From Cryptomeria japonica (lineage: Eukaryota > Streptophyta > Pinopsida > Cupressales > Cupressaceae), in NCBI RefSeq assembly GCF_030272615.1, contig NC_081406.1, forward strand, positions 458,206,072 to 458,270,071: DNA of 64,000 nt, given 5' to 3'. Shown piece by piece: positions 55,457 through 64,000 of this stretch (the stretch's first letter is position 1; the number at the start of each line of letters is the position of its first letter). The position numbers and the translations under genes are program-made. The notes below the pieces were generated by a model, which worked only from the letters and a program-made list of their open reading frames with translations, made no database searches and had not been told where the DNA came from.

Positions 55457-56188
55457 TTATGTGTCTATCAGATCCTCAGAAAGTCCCAATTGTTTTATTA
55501 ATTTGTATGTACACAGATTAAGCCCGGATCCACCGTCTATCAGGATACGTTTGACCTTGTACTTATGGATGAGAGCTTCGATGTGCAAAGGTTTGTTATG
55601 GTCTTCATCTATGGGAGTATCTTTGGACTTAAATACAATGTGTTGCTGGGCAGTAAGGTTTCCAATGAGGGTTTGGAATTGGGTGGCATTGATGTTATCT
55701 AGAACATGTGATTGGAGAAGGGCTTGTTCCAAAATTTCTTTATGGACCGGGGAGGTCTTGAGAAGTTCCAAAATGGAGATCTGTGCGGGTGTCTTCCCAA
55801 GTTGATCAAGGAGGTCATATTGGCGGGTGGAAGACATGGGTGTGGTGTTTGGTGAGGGAGGGACTCCTTGGATGGTGACTTTACCTCGGTGTGTAGTTGC
55901 ATTGCAGTCATTCTGGAAATGGGAGGTGGAAGGCATGGCACCCTGAATGACTATCCTAGCAGGATTTGGTCTGCTTTGGGAAGAAGGAGAATTGACTCCT
56001 TGGATGGTTATGACATTGACATGATTGTCTGCAGGTTCAATGCAACCTACTAAAAAATCAAAACCGGTTATGTGATTAGCGTAGTCATAACCCATTGCGT
56101 TAGATGATGAGCCTTTTTCCTTTATCATGATTTGGGAAGGGTTCCTGGTACATTTTGAGTTTGTCATTGTTATTACCAGGTTTTGCAT
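55457..56188 (-). pseudogene. Element E gag-protease linker and protease active site
   Basis: Open 243-codon segment. DLLDQLGKTPAQISILELLK, then VHKEILEQALLQSHV, the typical Tat linker before the protease. The active-site loop RILIDGGSGLNLCTYKLI has the catalytic Asp-Gly-Gly. It overlaps the gag zinc-knuckle segment in another frame, and a TAA near 55457 separates it from the 985-codon segment. With those ORFs it would be one Gag-Pol polyprotein. Confidence 0.85.
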
Positions 56189-58060
56189 TTGCTACTTCAA
56201 TCTTACCTCTATCAATGAGATCTTGTATGTAGGTCTTCAGTTTCATACACTTTCGTGTATCATGTCCCTTGATATGATGGTATTCACAATACTCATTTTC
56301 ATTATACCATCTCAGTTTAGGTTGATTGGGGTCAAATGGGCGAGTGATTGGAAAAACCACGACACTTGCTTGGACAAGTTTTTGAAACACCACTTCAATA
56401 GGCTCAGCCAGAGGAGTGAAATCTCTTGGAGTGCTGTTATTCGATCGGGGTGGTCATCCCTGGATTGAGACATTGTTGTGAGGTTTTTTGGATTGATTTT
56501 GGTTATTGAATTGATGATTGTTGGTGGTGGATTTTGGGGGAGCAGCCATAGTTTAGACCCGCTTTGCATCAGTTACACCATCATTGACCACATTTTTGTT
56601 TTTGGACCAGAATTTTGGCTTGTCATTATAATAAGAGGAAGAACATTGTGTTGATTTCTGGTAACGTTTCAAGGTTCCTTCCTCCAACAAGACACGTTCG
56701 AGGGCGAGGCCCTTATCTTTCAATTTTTGGAAGGATTTGATACATTGAGATATTAAAGGTCTTGAAAGTTCAAACACCAAGTTCTTTTGGAATAATTCAA
56801 TTTGATGTTGTTCTAGCATGTCCCACTGGAATTTCTTGATAAGATGTCGCCATTTTTGTAGGAAATTGGTGAAGGTTTCTCCGGGCCTTTGTTTTGTAGT
56901 ACATAGGTCCATCATAGAAACATCATTACCCATGTTGTATGCATAGTGGGCCACAAATTTTTCTGCCAAGTTTGGAAAAGAGACAATGGAACCTCGTGGT
57001 AGAGATGAGAACCATGCCAGGGCGTCTCCTGTGAGACTCTTGGGAAAGAGTCTGTGAAGATAAAGGTCACTATAGGAGACTTCTTGGCATAAGGCATCTC
57101 CTTTGCCTTCATACTTGGTGAATTTAGGAATCTCAAATCCCAGGGGATATGGTGCAACTGATATAGATGGATTGTAAGGACAAGGGAAAAACTCTTCGAA
57201 CAAGTAAGTTTTTCTTTTATTAGTCTTTTGTTTCATGTCCTTAATGATATTCTTCATGTCTTGAATTTCCTTGATGAGGTCTTGTTGTGGACTTTGATAT
57301 TGATGAATTGTATTTGCCCCAAGAATTGGATGAACCAAAGAAGGTGCACCACCACCAATATATTGATATGATGAGGAGGTGGGAATGTGGGATGTGATGA
57401 CCGATGTCATTGGGGTTTGAGGGACAGTTGGTTGCAGTCTGCCAACTGTTGTGACAGGATTGAATACGGCCCGGATAAAATTTGCGACATTGTTGGGAGG
57501 AAGGGAAGTTTGTGGAATAGAAATTTGTGGTTGAATAGAAGGAGGTGGTATTGAAGTTTGTTGGAGAATGGATGAGATCGGATTTGATAGTGGTATAGAT
57601 GGTAAGGGGGAAGAAGGTGGGATGGAGACCACGGTGGGAGGTACTGCAACATTGATTGAGCTTGGATGACTGATGGGGCTGCAATTGATTGAGTTTGAAT
57701 AGTAGGTACAACACTTTGTGTGGGAGCGAGGTCTCCTTGTGGTTGTTGGGTGAGAGCGAATCTATTAAATTCAGGCGGAAGTTGAGCTCCATGTTCAAGG
57801 AGAGTTTTTAGAAGTGCAGTAGGATTGTGCTTAATAAACTTTTCCATCATCTCTTGGTTATAAGAATCCACTAGGAAAGTTTGCACTTCCGGACGAAGTT
57901 CATCTTGGTTAACCATGTCAAGATTTTGACTTTGATCTTGATCGCTAGGTTGCCCACTTTGTGTATGATCTTGCGTGGGATCTTCATATAGGACATCAAT
58001 GTCCGGCATGCCATATTGTTGTTCAGCCATCTTTTTCTTTTGGGATCGAGTTGCGACCAT
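56100..58060 (-). pseudogene. Element E gag
   Basis: Starts at MVATRSQKKKMAEQQYGMPD (58060). The first 140 codons are hydrophilic (SGQPSDQDQSQNLDM, KHNPTALLKTLLEHG), followed by a Pro/Ser-rich stretch where the frame shifts near 57635. The capsid region (57200-56650) has PLGFEIPKFTKYEGKGD, YLHRLFPKSLTGDALAWF, FVAHYAYNMG and KQRPGETFTNFLQKWRHL, matching the plant gypsy gag domain. A stop near 56553 and another frame change precede the zinc knuckle CEYHHIKGHDTRKC (CX2HX4HX4C), followed by YIQDLIDRGKIEV. Gag would form the particle. The start is the first ATG downstream of the repeat-rich leader. Confidence 0.85.
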
Positions 58061-58069
58061 ACACGATAT

Positions 58070-58560
58070 TTGTGATGAAAAGACATAGGAAAAATGTGAT
58101 GAAAGGACTTAAAAAATTTGTGATGAAATGATTTAAGAAATTTGAGGATGAAAGGACTTAAGAAATTTGTGATGAAAGTATTTAAGAAATTTGAGGATGA
58201 AAGGACTTCAGAAATTTGTGATGAAAGGATTTAAGAAATTTGAGGATGAAAGGACTTAAGAAATTTGTGATGAAAGGATTTAAGAATTTTGAGGATGAAA
58301 AGACTTGAGAAATTTGTGATGAAAGGATTTGAGAAATTTCAGGATGAAAAGACTTGAGAAATTTGTGATGAAAGGATTTAAGAAATTTGTGATGAAAGGA
58401 TTTAAGAAATTTGTGATGAAAGGACTTGAGAAATTTGTGATGAAAGGATTTAAGAAAATTGAGGATGAAAGGATTTGAGAAATTTGTGATGAAAGGATTT
58501 AAGAAAATTGAGGATGAAAGGATTGAAGAAATTTGCGGATGATTGATGAAGAAGGTATGG
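58070..58560 (-). repeat. About 24-base minisatellite in element E leader
   Basis: Directly upstream of the gag ATG. Units on the + strand read GATGAAAGGATTTAAGAAATTTGT or GATGAAAGGACTTGAGAAATTTGAG. There are roughly 20 units, often alternating as 49-base dimers. The minus-strand open frame 58694-58182 just encodes the repeat (an eight-residue KSFHHKFL period), so I do not call it a gene. Confidence 0.88.
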
Positions 58561-58729
58561 TAGTGATGGTTTAGAAGAAACTTGATAACTAGGTTGTCTT
58601 TGACATGAATATGACTTAATGGAGGATCGATTTGAATGGCAAGTTGTACGAAGGGATATGACCACCCTGATTTGGACGATAGTTGGTGTTTCAAAGGAAA
58701 AACTTGAATGTTGATGGAGATGACGGACT
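58561..58729 (-). other. Element E leader, unique part
   Basis: Non-coding, between the minisatellite and the CTTAG repeat that precedes the right LTR. No primer-binding site recognised. Confidence 0.4.
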
Positions 58730-58734
58730 CTTAG
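58730..58734. other. Possible target-site duplication, left of the right-hand LTR (CTTAG)
   Basis: Matches 59857-59861 immediately on the other side of the LTR. Confidence 0.55.
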
Positions 58735-59856
58735 TCAAAAGGGGAAAACAGATTTGAAAGGTAAACTGATCAAAACATAATGAAATAAACATGCAGAATG
58801 CTAAAATATCATTAAAAGACCATTTCACCTTGCTATTTTACCTTCTCCTTCGGATTGAGCTTGATGAACTGAAGGCACCCCTTGATAATGCTCCACTTGA
58901 TGTGCTCCTTTGATTGATGGATGTGGATGGCTCTCCAATGTTGTGCACAAATAGAATGGATTTGAAAAATGATAAGAATGAGATGATCAAGTTGCCAAGA
59001 TGATTTCCTGGGCTCAAAAGGTCAGCATAAACTTACTGGATTTTGAGATATTTTGAATGAAGGGATGGAACCCTATTTTATAGGAAGAGGAGAGGAAAAC
59101 GTATGGCTAGGATGAATTCGAGATGAAGGGCTAAGATTTACTTATGAGCTCACATAAGGTCCAAGAGAGGGTGTGGAGACCAAGAAATATGCCTTAAAGG
59201 CATTTCGTATCTCCACAGTCTACAAGATGCATTGGAGGAGTTAAAAATTCTCCAAAAATGGATATTATGGGGATTAGAAGAATAAAAAAGAATTAAAAAT
59301 TCCTTGGGAGAGAGAAATGCCTAGAAGAATGTGAGATTTCGAAAATCTTACATTCATCTAGAAAAAGAGCATTTAAAGCTAGTGGCTGGATGAAAGGACA
59401 AATAGTTGACTTTGTGGCTAATCATGATGATTAGCCATTAACGACTCATTAGGAGGGGGATTAGAGGAAATGTTAGGTGGGATTTATATTTGTAGGAGAA
59501 TCTGACTAGGAGAGAGAATGAGTGGAGGGAATAAAAAATTAGAAGAATAAAGTTAAGTGAGTTTACGGAGTTTCTAGAAGAATTTATTAGGTTAATGATG
59601 AATTAAGAAGATGATTTGTAGGAATCATGTAGGTTAACTAATTAATTGGAATTAATTAGCTAAGAGGAATATTTGTGAGGATTTGATTTTTTAGAAGAAT
59701 ATAGAAAGGGATTGATTTATTAAATCAATCATATGATATAGTGACAATATTAATTATATTTAATTAATATTGAGAAGAATTTTAATTAACATAATTAATT
59801 AATTAATTATGTGAGGAATTAAAAATAATTAAAATAATTATTTTTAAGTGTCTACA
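58735..59856 (-). repeat. E-family LTR, right copy (5' LTR or solo LTR)
   Basis: Same family and extent as 47623-48732, ending CCCCTTTTGA against CCCCTCTTCA in the left copy. Flanked by CTTAG at 58730-58734 and at 59857-59861. This would be a normal 5-base target duplication for a solo LTR. A TATAAAATA box (minus) lies at 59074-59082. Confidence 0.85.
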
Positions 59857-59861
59857 CTTAG
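59857..59861. other. Possible target-site duplication, right of the right-hand LTR (CTTAG)
   Basis: Matches 58730-58734. Confidence 0.55.
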
Positions 59862-60838
59862 CTTCTCTCTTAGGCTTATGAAAAATGGGACGGATAGAGT
59901 TTTGACGCAATTTTGGACTTTGTGTGGGTAATGACTTGGACAATTGTTTGTGTCTTGAAAATGTTTTTGCAAAGTGTTTGGGGATAGTGATGTGTTTTTA
60001 GTCTACTCTTGGCAAGTATGTATCAAACAAAGCAAACACAGTGATCAAATGCATAATATATCAAAGACACTCATGCTCATATACAACATTCTTAAGACTG
60101 GCAAGGACAATAGTCATTGAATCCCAATTGGTTTCCCATCTATGCTTACCTAGAGCGGACACTTAGATGCTTGACCCCACTGGCTCCCCTTCATGACACT
60201 CACTTCTCGGGGCAGCCAAGCATCAATTACCATGAAAACTCCTCATGGCGAACTTTGTGTCTCTACTAAGGGTCGTAAGAATATGGGCTGCTTCAGAGGT
60301 CCGACCTCCTGCACCAATGAATAGAAGGTTTTTGGCCACTATGAACAAGGTGTTTAGTAAGTCTTCCCGTTAGGAGCTACCCTTCGAAGTTGCGCAAGCA
60401 CAATTGAGGCCTATAGCCCAATGAAGCACCAAGAACTTAGTAGTCACGCAAGCGTGATTGAGATCTCTAGGATCCTACTAAGCACCCAATGTGAGAGTAA
60501 ACTCTCATATAGCCCCAACCATTAACCCTTTCGTAGTCAATGGCCTATTTATTATAGTGAGTTGGGAACCCCAGGTCCGGGTGTACTCACTTGGGTCATT
60601 CCCCTCTTACCTTCTCAAAGAGCAAGTTGGGAGGGGAGGCCCGCTAGAGGTAAACACACAATCAAACAAGAAAAGGTTGGAGGGTCTAGATTTCTGATCG
60701 TCTAGTAAGACGAGAGCATACTTTCCTACCTTTACGCTTTTCTTAAAGACACATAAGACAATGATTCATTCCATTTTAATTAATATCTAGGTGCCTAATT
60801 TAAATAAATGCACAATATTTGGTTGAATCAGCTAGGCA
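59862..60838. other. Non-coding DNA, unclassified
   Basis: Slightly GC-richer between 60120 and 60700. No ORF with a family signature. It could be the rest of a long 5' leader of element E if the neighbouring LTR is a solo insertion, or flanking transposon sequence. Confidence 0.4.
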
Positions 60839-60839
60839 A

Positions 60840-60950
60840 CCTGCAAAACCACTTGATTAGTAGTTTGAAAAATGGAGTCTTCAAAAAAATCCTGCAAAAC
60901 AACTTGATTAGTAGTTTGGAAAAACAGAGTCTTCAACAAGCATCCTGCAA
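60840..60950. repeat. Tandem duplication, about 51-53-base unit
   Basis: CCTGCAAAACCACTTGATTA ... GAGTCTTCAA at 60840, again at 60891, with the start of a third at 60944. Confidence 0.8.
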
Positions 60951-61412
60951 AAAACAACAAAATGACAAAAATATTAATTTTTTTTTATTTTTTGGGAATG
61001 AATAGAAAAACATAAATAAAAACTTTTTTACTAATGACAAATGTGGATTTGAAGAAAAATTTGATGGGTAAATGGGGTTTGACTAGGTTTTTGCCACTTT
61101 CCAAGGGATAGGCAAGCAAAAAATGGGGATTTTGGAGGAGAGATGAAGGAATGGGAAAATTTCTCCAAGAGGGACAAAGAAGCAAAAGTTGGAGATGGAT
61201 AATATGAGAAAAATTTGGAGGTGATTGATTAAAAGGGGAAGGAGTTATGACAAACCCTAAAAATAGAGAAATATGAGATTTTGGGCTTCAAAAAGTGCAT
61301 TTTTTGGATAAGGCCTCCAAGGAAGGAAATGTGGAAAATGGCAATGTGGAGAATCTGGTGAAGTTTGGAGGAAAATGGAGTCGAGATAAAGAAGATATGG
61401 CCAAAAAATAGA
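60951..61412. other. Non-coding DNA, unclassified
   Basis: A-rich near 60955-61030. Short open frames without family features. Confidence 0.4.
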
Positions 61413-61493
61413 ATTTAACAGAGCAAACAGAAACCCTAGATTTAACATAGCAGACAGAAACCCTGGATTTAACAGAGCAGACAGAAACCCTAG
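61413..61493. repeat. 27-base tandem repeat, three units
   Basis: ATTTAACAGAGCAGACAGAA + ACCCTAG, at 61413, 61440 and 61467, directly next to the F repeat boundary. Confidence 0.9.
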
Positions 61494-61496
61494 ATT

Positions 61497-63400
61497 TTTT
61501 ACCTATACTGCCTCTCGCTTTCCATTTTCAGTCATGTTGGCTTCATTTCTTCCCTATTATTGTTTTGAGGTTCCATTTTGACCTCTTCTTTAACCCCATA
61601 GTGTCACATTCATTCCTTCTCTGTCCGATGACCCGCTTTGACCTAATTTACCTATTATTGCTTGGTTTTATCTAGTATGACCTAATTTTCCAATCTTTGC
61701 TCAAATCTTTCCATTTTTTGTTTGAAACTTCCCAATTCTTTCTAAATTCACCTATTTTGACCAAAATTGACTTAATTTTACCTAATTAAGGTCTTTGAGC
61801 ATTAGGTTGACTAATTGCCCTTTTAGGTTTAATTAATTCTTTAATTAATTAAGCTCTTCTTACTAATTCTTCTTCTTTAAATCTTTCATCATTTAATCAA
61901 ACATCTCCCTTTTTAATAATAACTAAATAATATTAAATAATTTAATTAATTTTGATTCATCGCCTTTATTAAATGATTTTAATTATTTAATTAAAAAATT
62001 TCATTTCTAATGCCTTATAGTTGAATAATTTATTTGAATTATTCAATTAGCTAAGTATGTCATCAAAATTAAATAAATATCTTTATTTATTTAATTTTCC
62101 AATTATATTCTCATATGAGGATAATATCTTCTTTTTTAATTATTACTTGTAGAATATCCTCCTAATTTTTTAAAATGGTGATATCATCTTGGATATTTAT
62201 GAGATTTCTCTTTGATTTTTGAAAATTGTGTTTTTTGGAGATATGTCATTATATCTTCTTTTTTTCTTTTCCAAAAATGAGGTATGTGTTGGGACTTCAA
62301 AATATTGGTCAAATTTTGAAGACCCAGGTTCAAAATTTTGTTAAATGCATTCATAATTGCCTTGTAGCACAGGCCTGAGTAGCTCATGAAATGTCATGTA
62401 AAATCCTCTTGAGAGGTTGTTATACACCTTGAAAAGATGCCATTATTCCATTTTCATCTTTCCTGGACCAGATTTGATGTTTTTGTGAATTCTCCTTTGA
62501 AGGTCTTGAGGTTAGGGTTGTTGTTTGTACCTTTTGCACATTTCTGAGTAACTCACTTTGAGCAGTTGTATATTCATGTCAAATGATCGCCATGCCAGAC
62601 TAATATTTTCTTGTGATTGTGTACTATTTATTGAAGCCCCATGATCTGTTTGACAGGATTTCCAAGTTGATTCCAATTGCAAAAAGTTCAGTTTTGCAAA
62701 CTGGACTATGTCAAACGGCAGTCGGGAGCCTTCTTTGTGAATTTTTATTTCACACCTAGTTGACTTGATTTTCAAAGTGGTTCTCCCCTACCTCGTTTGA
62801 TCAATTTTTCAGAGCCCATTCCAAATGAACTTTTTCAGGGTTCCATGACCAGCATGCTCGATATTTTAGAGGCAACTTTGAAGGTTAATATTTTTCACAT
62901 GTGACCTAGTCAGGTCAAACCCTCATCCACACCTATTCATGGTAACTTGATGTACTAGTGTGCCAAGTGGCAGCTCATGAGATGAAAAATTTGATATTCT
63001 TACAACTCAAGTTTTTGATGGTACTCAAGTTGATTTATCAGGTTTAGCTTTAGATAAACCTAAGTAGGCGACTTTGAAGGTTAATATATTTTTCCTCAGT
63101 TGTCATTTTGATGATACATCTGATTCCCTGGATTATTTGTATTACATTCAATTAGTGTGCCAGTGTGCAGACCCTAATCAGGTGTTTTGATCAATTTTTG
63201 AAGTTGATTCCAGGGGCTACTCAGGTGTTTTCAGCAAAATTTCAAAGTTGCAAAATGCCAAGTTTGATGACCACACATTCAATTTCTCGCATCTCGGATG
63301 CATCCACTTAGTGTTTTAGAGAATTTCTCCAGGTTCAATTGCCCAAAAATTAAAAAAATTCTTAGTCGGACCCACCTAGGGCCCGAGAGTTGATGAAGCC
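61497..63400. repeat. F repeat, right copy (LTR-like)
   Basis: 61497-62663 matches 46435-47622. It continues past GGATTTCC without interruption, unlike the left copy. The later part (62700-63390) carries the AGTCGGGAGCC and GGACCCACCTAGGGCCCGA blocks shared with the segment inside Copia-1. AT-rich TTAATTAATT palindromes near 61830. No ORF. The right end is uncertain. Confidence 0.6.
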
Positions 63401-63597
63401 CAAAGATGCAGAATAAAGTTCATTAAGAAAATATATTATTTAAATCATTCCAATTTAAATAATGTTGTATATAGTATTGGTTCAAATAAAGACACAAACA
63501 AAATAAATTAAATCACTTTCGCAGTTTAATTTGAGTGGCGAAACAAGCAAGATTATTCAAATCATTGAAAATGATATATTTAATCATTATTAAATGA
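63401..63597. other. AT-rich non-coding DNA
   Basis: Nothing recognised. Confidence 0.4.
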
Positions 63598-63785
63598 TTT
63601 ACTAGAATATTGTTAAGAATTTTATACGAGAAATGAGATCAATGATGAATATACATGTTTCAATGATTTGGTAAAAGTAAAAATATATAATTTTACTAGA
63701 ATATTGTTAAAAAATTTATATGAGAAATGAGATCAATGATTAACATACATGTTTCAATGATTTGTTAAAAGTAAAAATATATAAT
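63598..63785. repeat. 94-base tandem duplication
   Basis: TTTACTAGAATATTGTTAA ... GTAAAAATATATAAT at 63598-63691 and 63692-63785, with a few base differences. Confidence 0.9.
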
Positions 63786-64000
63786 AAGGTTCCAATATGT
63801 TCAATCATCCAACAAATGACGAAGCATCCATCGTGAATGGTGGGCCGTTTCTTTGGAGGCATCATTGGAGAAAAATAATTGAAACTTTTTACAAGTTTAT
63901 TATCCCGCAACATGTAATATGAATGCCAAGGTGTATTGCGAGATAATAAGCATTAATTTTTTATTATCCCGTACTTAGTATCAAAGCGAGTAAAGAACCA
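63786..64000. other. Non-coding DNA at window end
   Basis: AGTATCAAAGCG near 63977 faintly resembles a copia primer site, but no LTR was recognised. Confidence 0.3.

Larger units (their letters stand above)
47623..59856 (-). mobile_element. Element E: Tat-like gypsy element, reverse strand, 12.2 kb
   Basis: Reading right to left: LTR, 5' untranslated minisatellite, gag, protease, G-patch-like segment, RT, RNase H, archaeal-type RNase H, integrase, 3' untranslated minisatellite, polypurine tract, LTR. The second RNase H places it in the Tat lineage. Flanks do not form a target duplication (TTTCC left, CTTAG right), and no TGG-type primer site follows the right LTR. The right LTR may therefore be a separate insertion (see findings). 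Confidence 0.8.

Noticed and set aside
58182-58694. Minus-strand 170-codon frame with an eight-residue repeat
   Set aside because: It only translates the 24-base minisatellite and has no other feature; kept as a repeat.
61413-61493. Telomere-like repeat (ACCCTAG)
   Set aside because: The unit is 27 bases with one ACCCTA each, not a run of the plant telomere heptamer.
1-64000. tRNA or rRNA genes
   Set aside because: No stretch with tRNA arm pattern or rRNA similarity noticed; the TGGTATCAGAGC words are primer sites next to LTRs.

Overview
This window looks like intergenic DNA from a very large plant genome. The elements belong to typical seed-plant retrotransposon lineages, insertions lie inside insertions, and no host gene is visible. 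A gymnosperm such as a conifer is my best guess, but this is inference. Almost all of the 64 kb is retrotransposon, and most reading frames are broken by stops.

The nesting can be read directly. Element G is an old Ty3/gypsy (Tat-like) element on the + strand. Its gag-protease remnant starts at 28283, and its polypurine tract and 3' LTR start lie near 42055. An L1-type LINE (1-28282, 5' end outside the window) sits in G's gag. The LINE is split by Copia-1 (1466-13544, target duplication CTTAC) inside its reverse transcriptase, and by Gypsy-2 (15703-26749, duplication AGGGG) inside a second, downstream ORF. In both cases the LINE reading frame rejoins when the insert and one duplication copy are removed. 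Copia-2 (33205-40437, duplication GCTAT) splits an antisense plant-mobile-domain ORF of G, and that frame also rejoins.

From 42.9 to 45.2 kb nothing is recognised. From 45.2 to 63.4 kb lie two copies of another LTR-like repeat, here called F. Between them is element E, a reverse-strand Tat-like gypsy element of about 12 kb. It has the least damaged coding region in the window: a 985-codon stop-free ORF with protease end, G-patch-like motif, reverse transcriptase, RNase H and the start of a second, archaeal-type RNase H. Two minisatellites lie in its untranslated regions. The right-hand LTR assigned to E is itself flanked by CTTAG repeats, so it may be a separate solo LTR.

The most interesting signal is a set of non-polymerase accessory ORFs attached to three different retroelement classes: downstream of the LINE polymerase, downstream of the Gypsy-2 integrase, and in Copia-2, which has no polymerase at all. 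By eye these three ORFs share a pattern in a conserved N-terminal half, followed by charged or coiled-coil C-termini. In Copia-2 the ORF has its own TATA-like box and leader. In the two LTR elements it is preceded by a polypurine-tract-like motif. All three are decayed here, so this window shows the architecture but not current activity.
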